64,000 nt of DNA. It comes from Rotaria sp. Silwood1. Its lineage: Eukaryota; Rotifera; Eurotatoria; Philodinida; Philodinidae. Numbering within the stretch: the first letter of the stretch is position 1; each line of letters begins with the position of its first letter. A program made the translations under genes and the position numbers. Shown one piece after another: positions 63,911 through 64,000 of the stretch. The DNA lies in assembly GCA_905250075.1 (NCBI GenBank), contig CAJNOP010000033.1, forward strand, positions 896,605-960,604, read 5' to 3'. The notes beneath the pieces were generated by a model. The model worked only from the letters and a program-made list of their open reading frames with translations, searched no databases and was not told where the DNA came from.

Positions 63911-64000
63911 TCCGGTCGAAATTTGTACCGCTCCCCCCACCCTCCCCCCCGCCCCCCCCCCCCCCCCCCCCCGCACCCCCCACCTCCACCCCCCCAACCT
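63911..64000. other. Poly-C low-complexity end
   Basis: The last 90 bases are almost pure C with few A, G and T, unlike the rest of the window. It stands within the expected intron of the PIWI gene. A sequencing or assembly artefact at a contig end is more likely than real sequence. Confidence 0.7.

Overview
The window is eukaryotic, AT-rich nuclear DNA from an invertebrate animal. Most introns are 45-70 nt with GT..AG ends, split among several longer ones that hold repeats. Gene content is animal (LRRC51, CCDC66, ILRUN, RCC1, PIWI, small SPT subunits, muscle/liver-type glycogen phosphorylase). The compact introns, the nested and decayed transposons and the presence of a NO VEIN-like ATPase suggest a bdelloid rotifer or a close relative. 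That placement is inference; no species marker was seen. All exon models were joined by hand from reading frame, splice dinucleotides and intron phase, so single-base errors at junctions are possible.

Layout. 1-11575 (+): a large NO VEIN/sacsin-type GHKL ATPase with a C-terminal DUF3883 nuclease-like domain; its 5' end lies outside the window. 12.1-21.2 kb: a transposon nest. It holds a decayed DDE transposase pseudogene, a MULE element with an apparently intact five-exon transposase gene, a hAT-type non-autonomous element inserted in the MULE right terminal repeat with a perfect 8-bp target duplication, a snapback element, and diverged outer inverted repeats. 21.8-22.4 kb: two copies of a GGAC-tailed dispersed repeat.

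22.4-24.6 kb (-): a small unknown gene, an atypical E2 ubiquitin-conjugating enzyme and LRRC51. The last two are 42 bp apart and could be one operon. 24.6-32.1 kb: LRRC51 and CCDC66 are head to head around a perfect RFX X-box, the ciliary gene switch. 32.5-33.9 kb (+): a PKA/PRKX-like AGC kinase. 35.3-36.3 kb (+): an unknown Ser/Thr-rich protein. 37.3-41.3 kb (+): two small-subunit serine palmitoyltransferase genes that differ, Met versus Val, at the position that sets acyl-CoA choice in vertebrate ssSPTa/ssSPTb. 41.8-43.3 kb (+): ILRUN. 47.1-49.9 kb (-): RCC1. 53.1-58.9 kb (-): glycogen phosphorylase in 19 exons. 63.1 kb to the end (+): the 5' exons of a PIWI gene, running into a poly-C tract that looks like an assembly artefact.

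Long introns and intergenic gaps carry imperfect palindromes (snapback/foldback elements) of at least three kinds. One sequence family recurs at 1.3-1.9, 38.6-39.1 and 48.6-49.1 kb, another at 8.3 and 54.9-55.3 kb, and a TA-flanked one lies at 61.8-62.5 kb.
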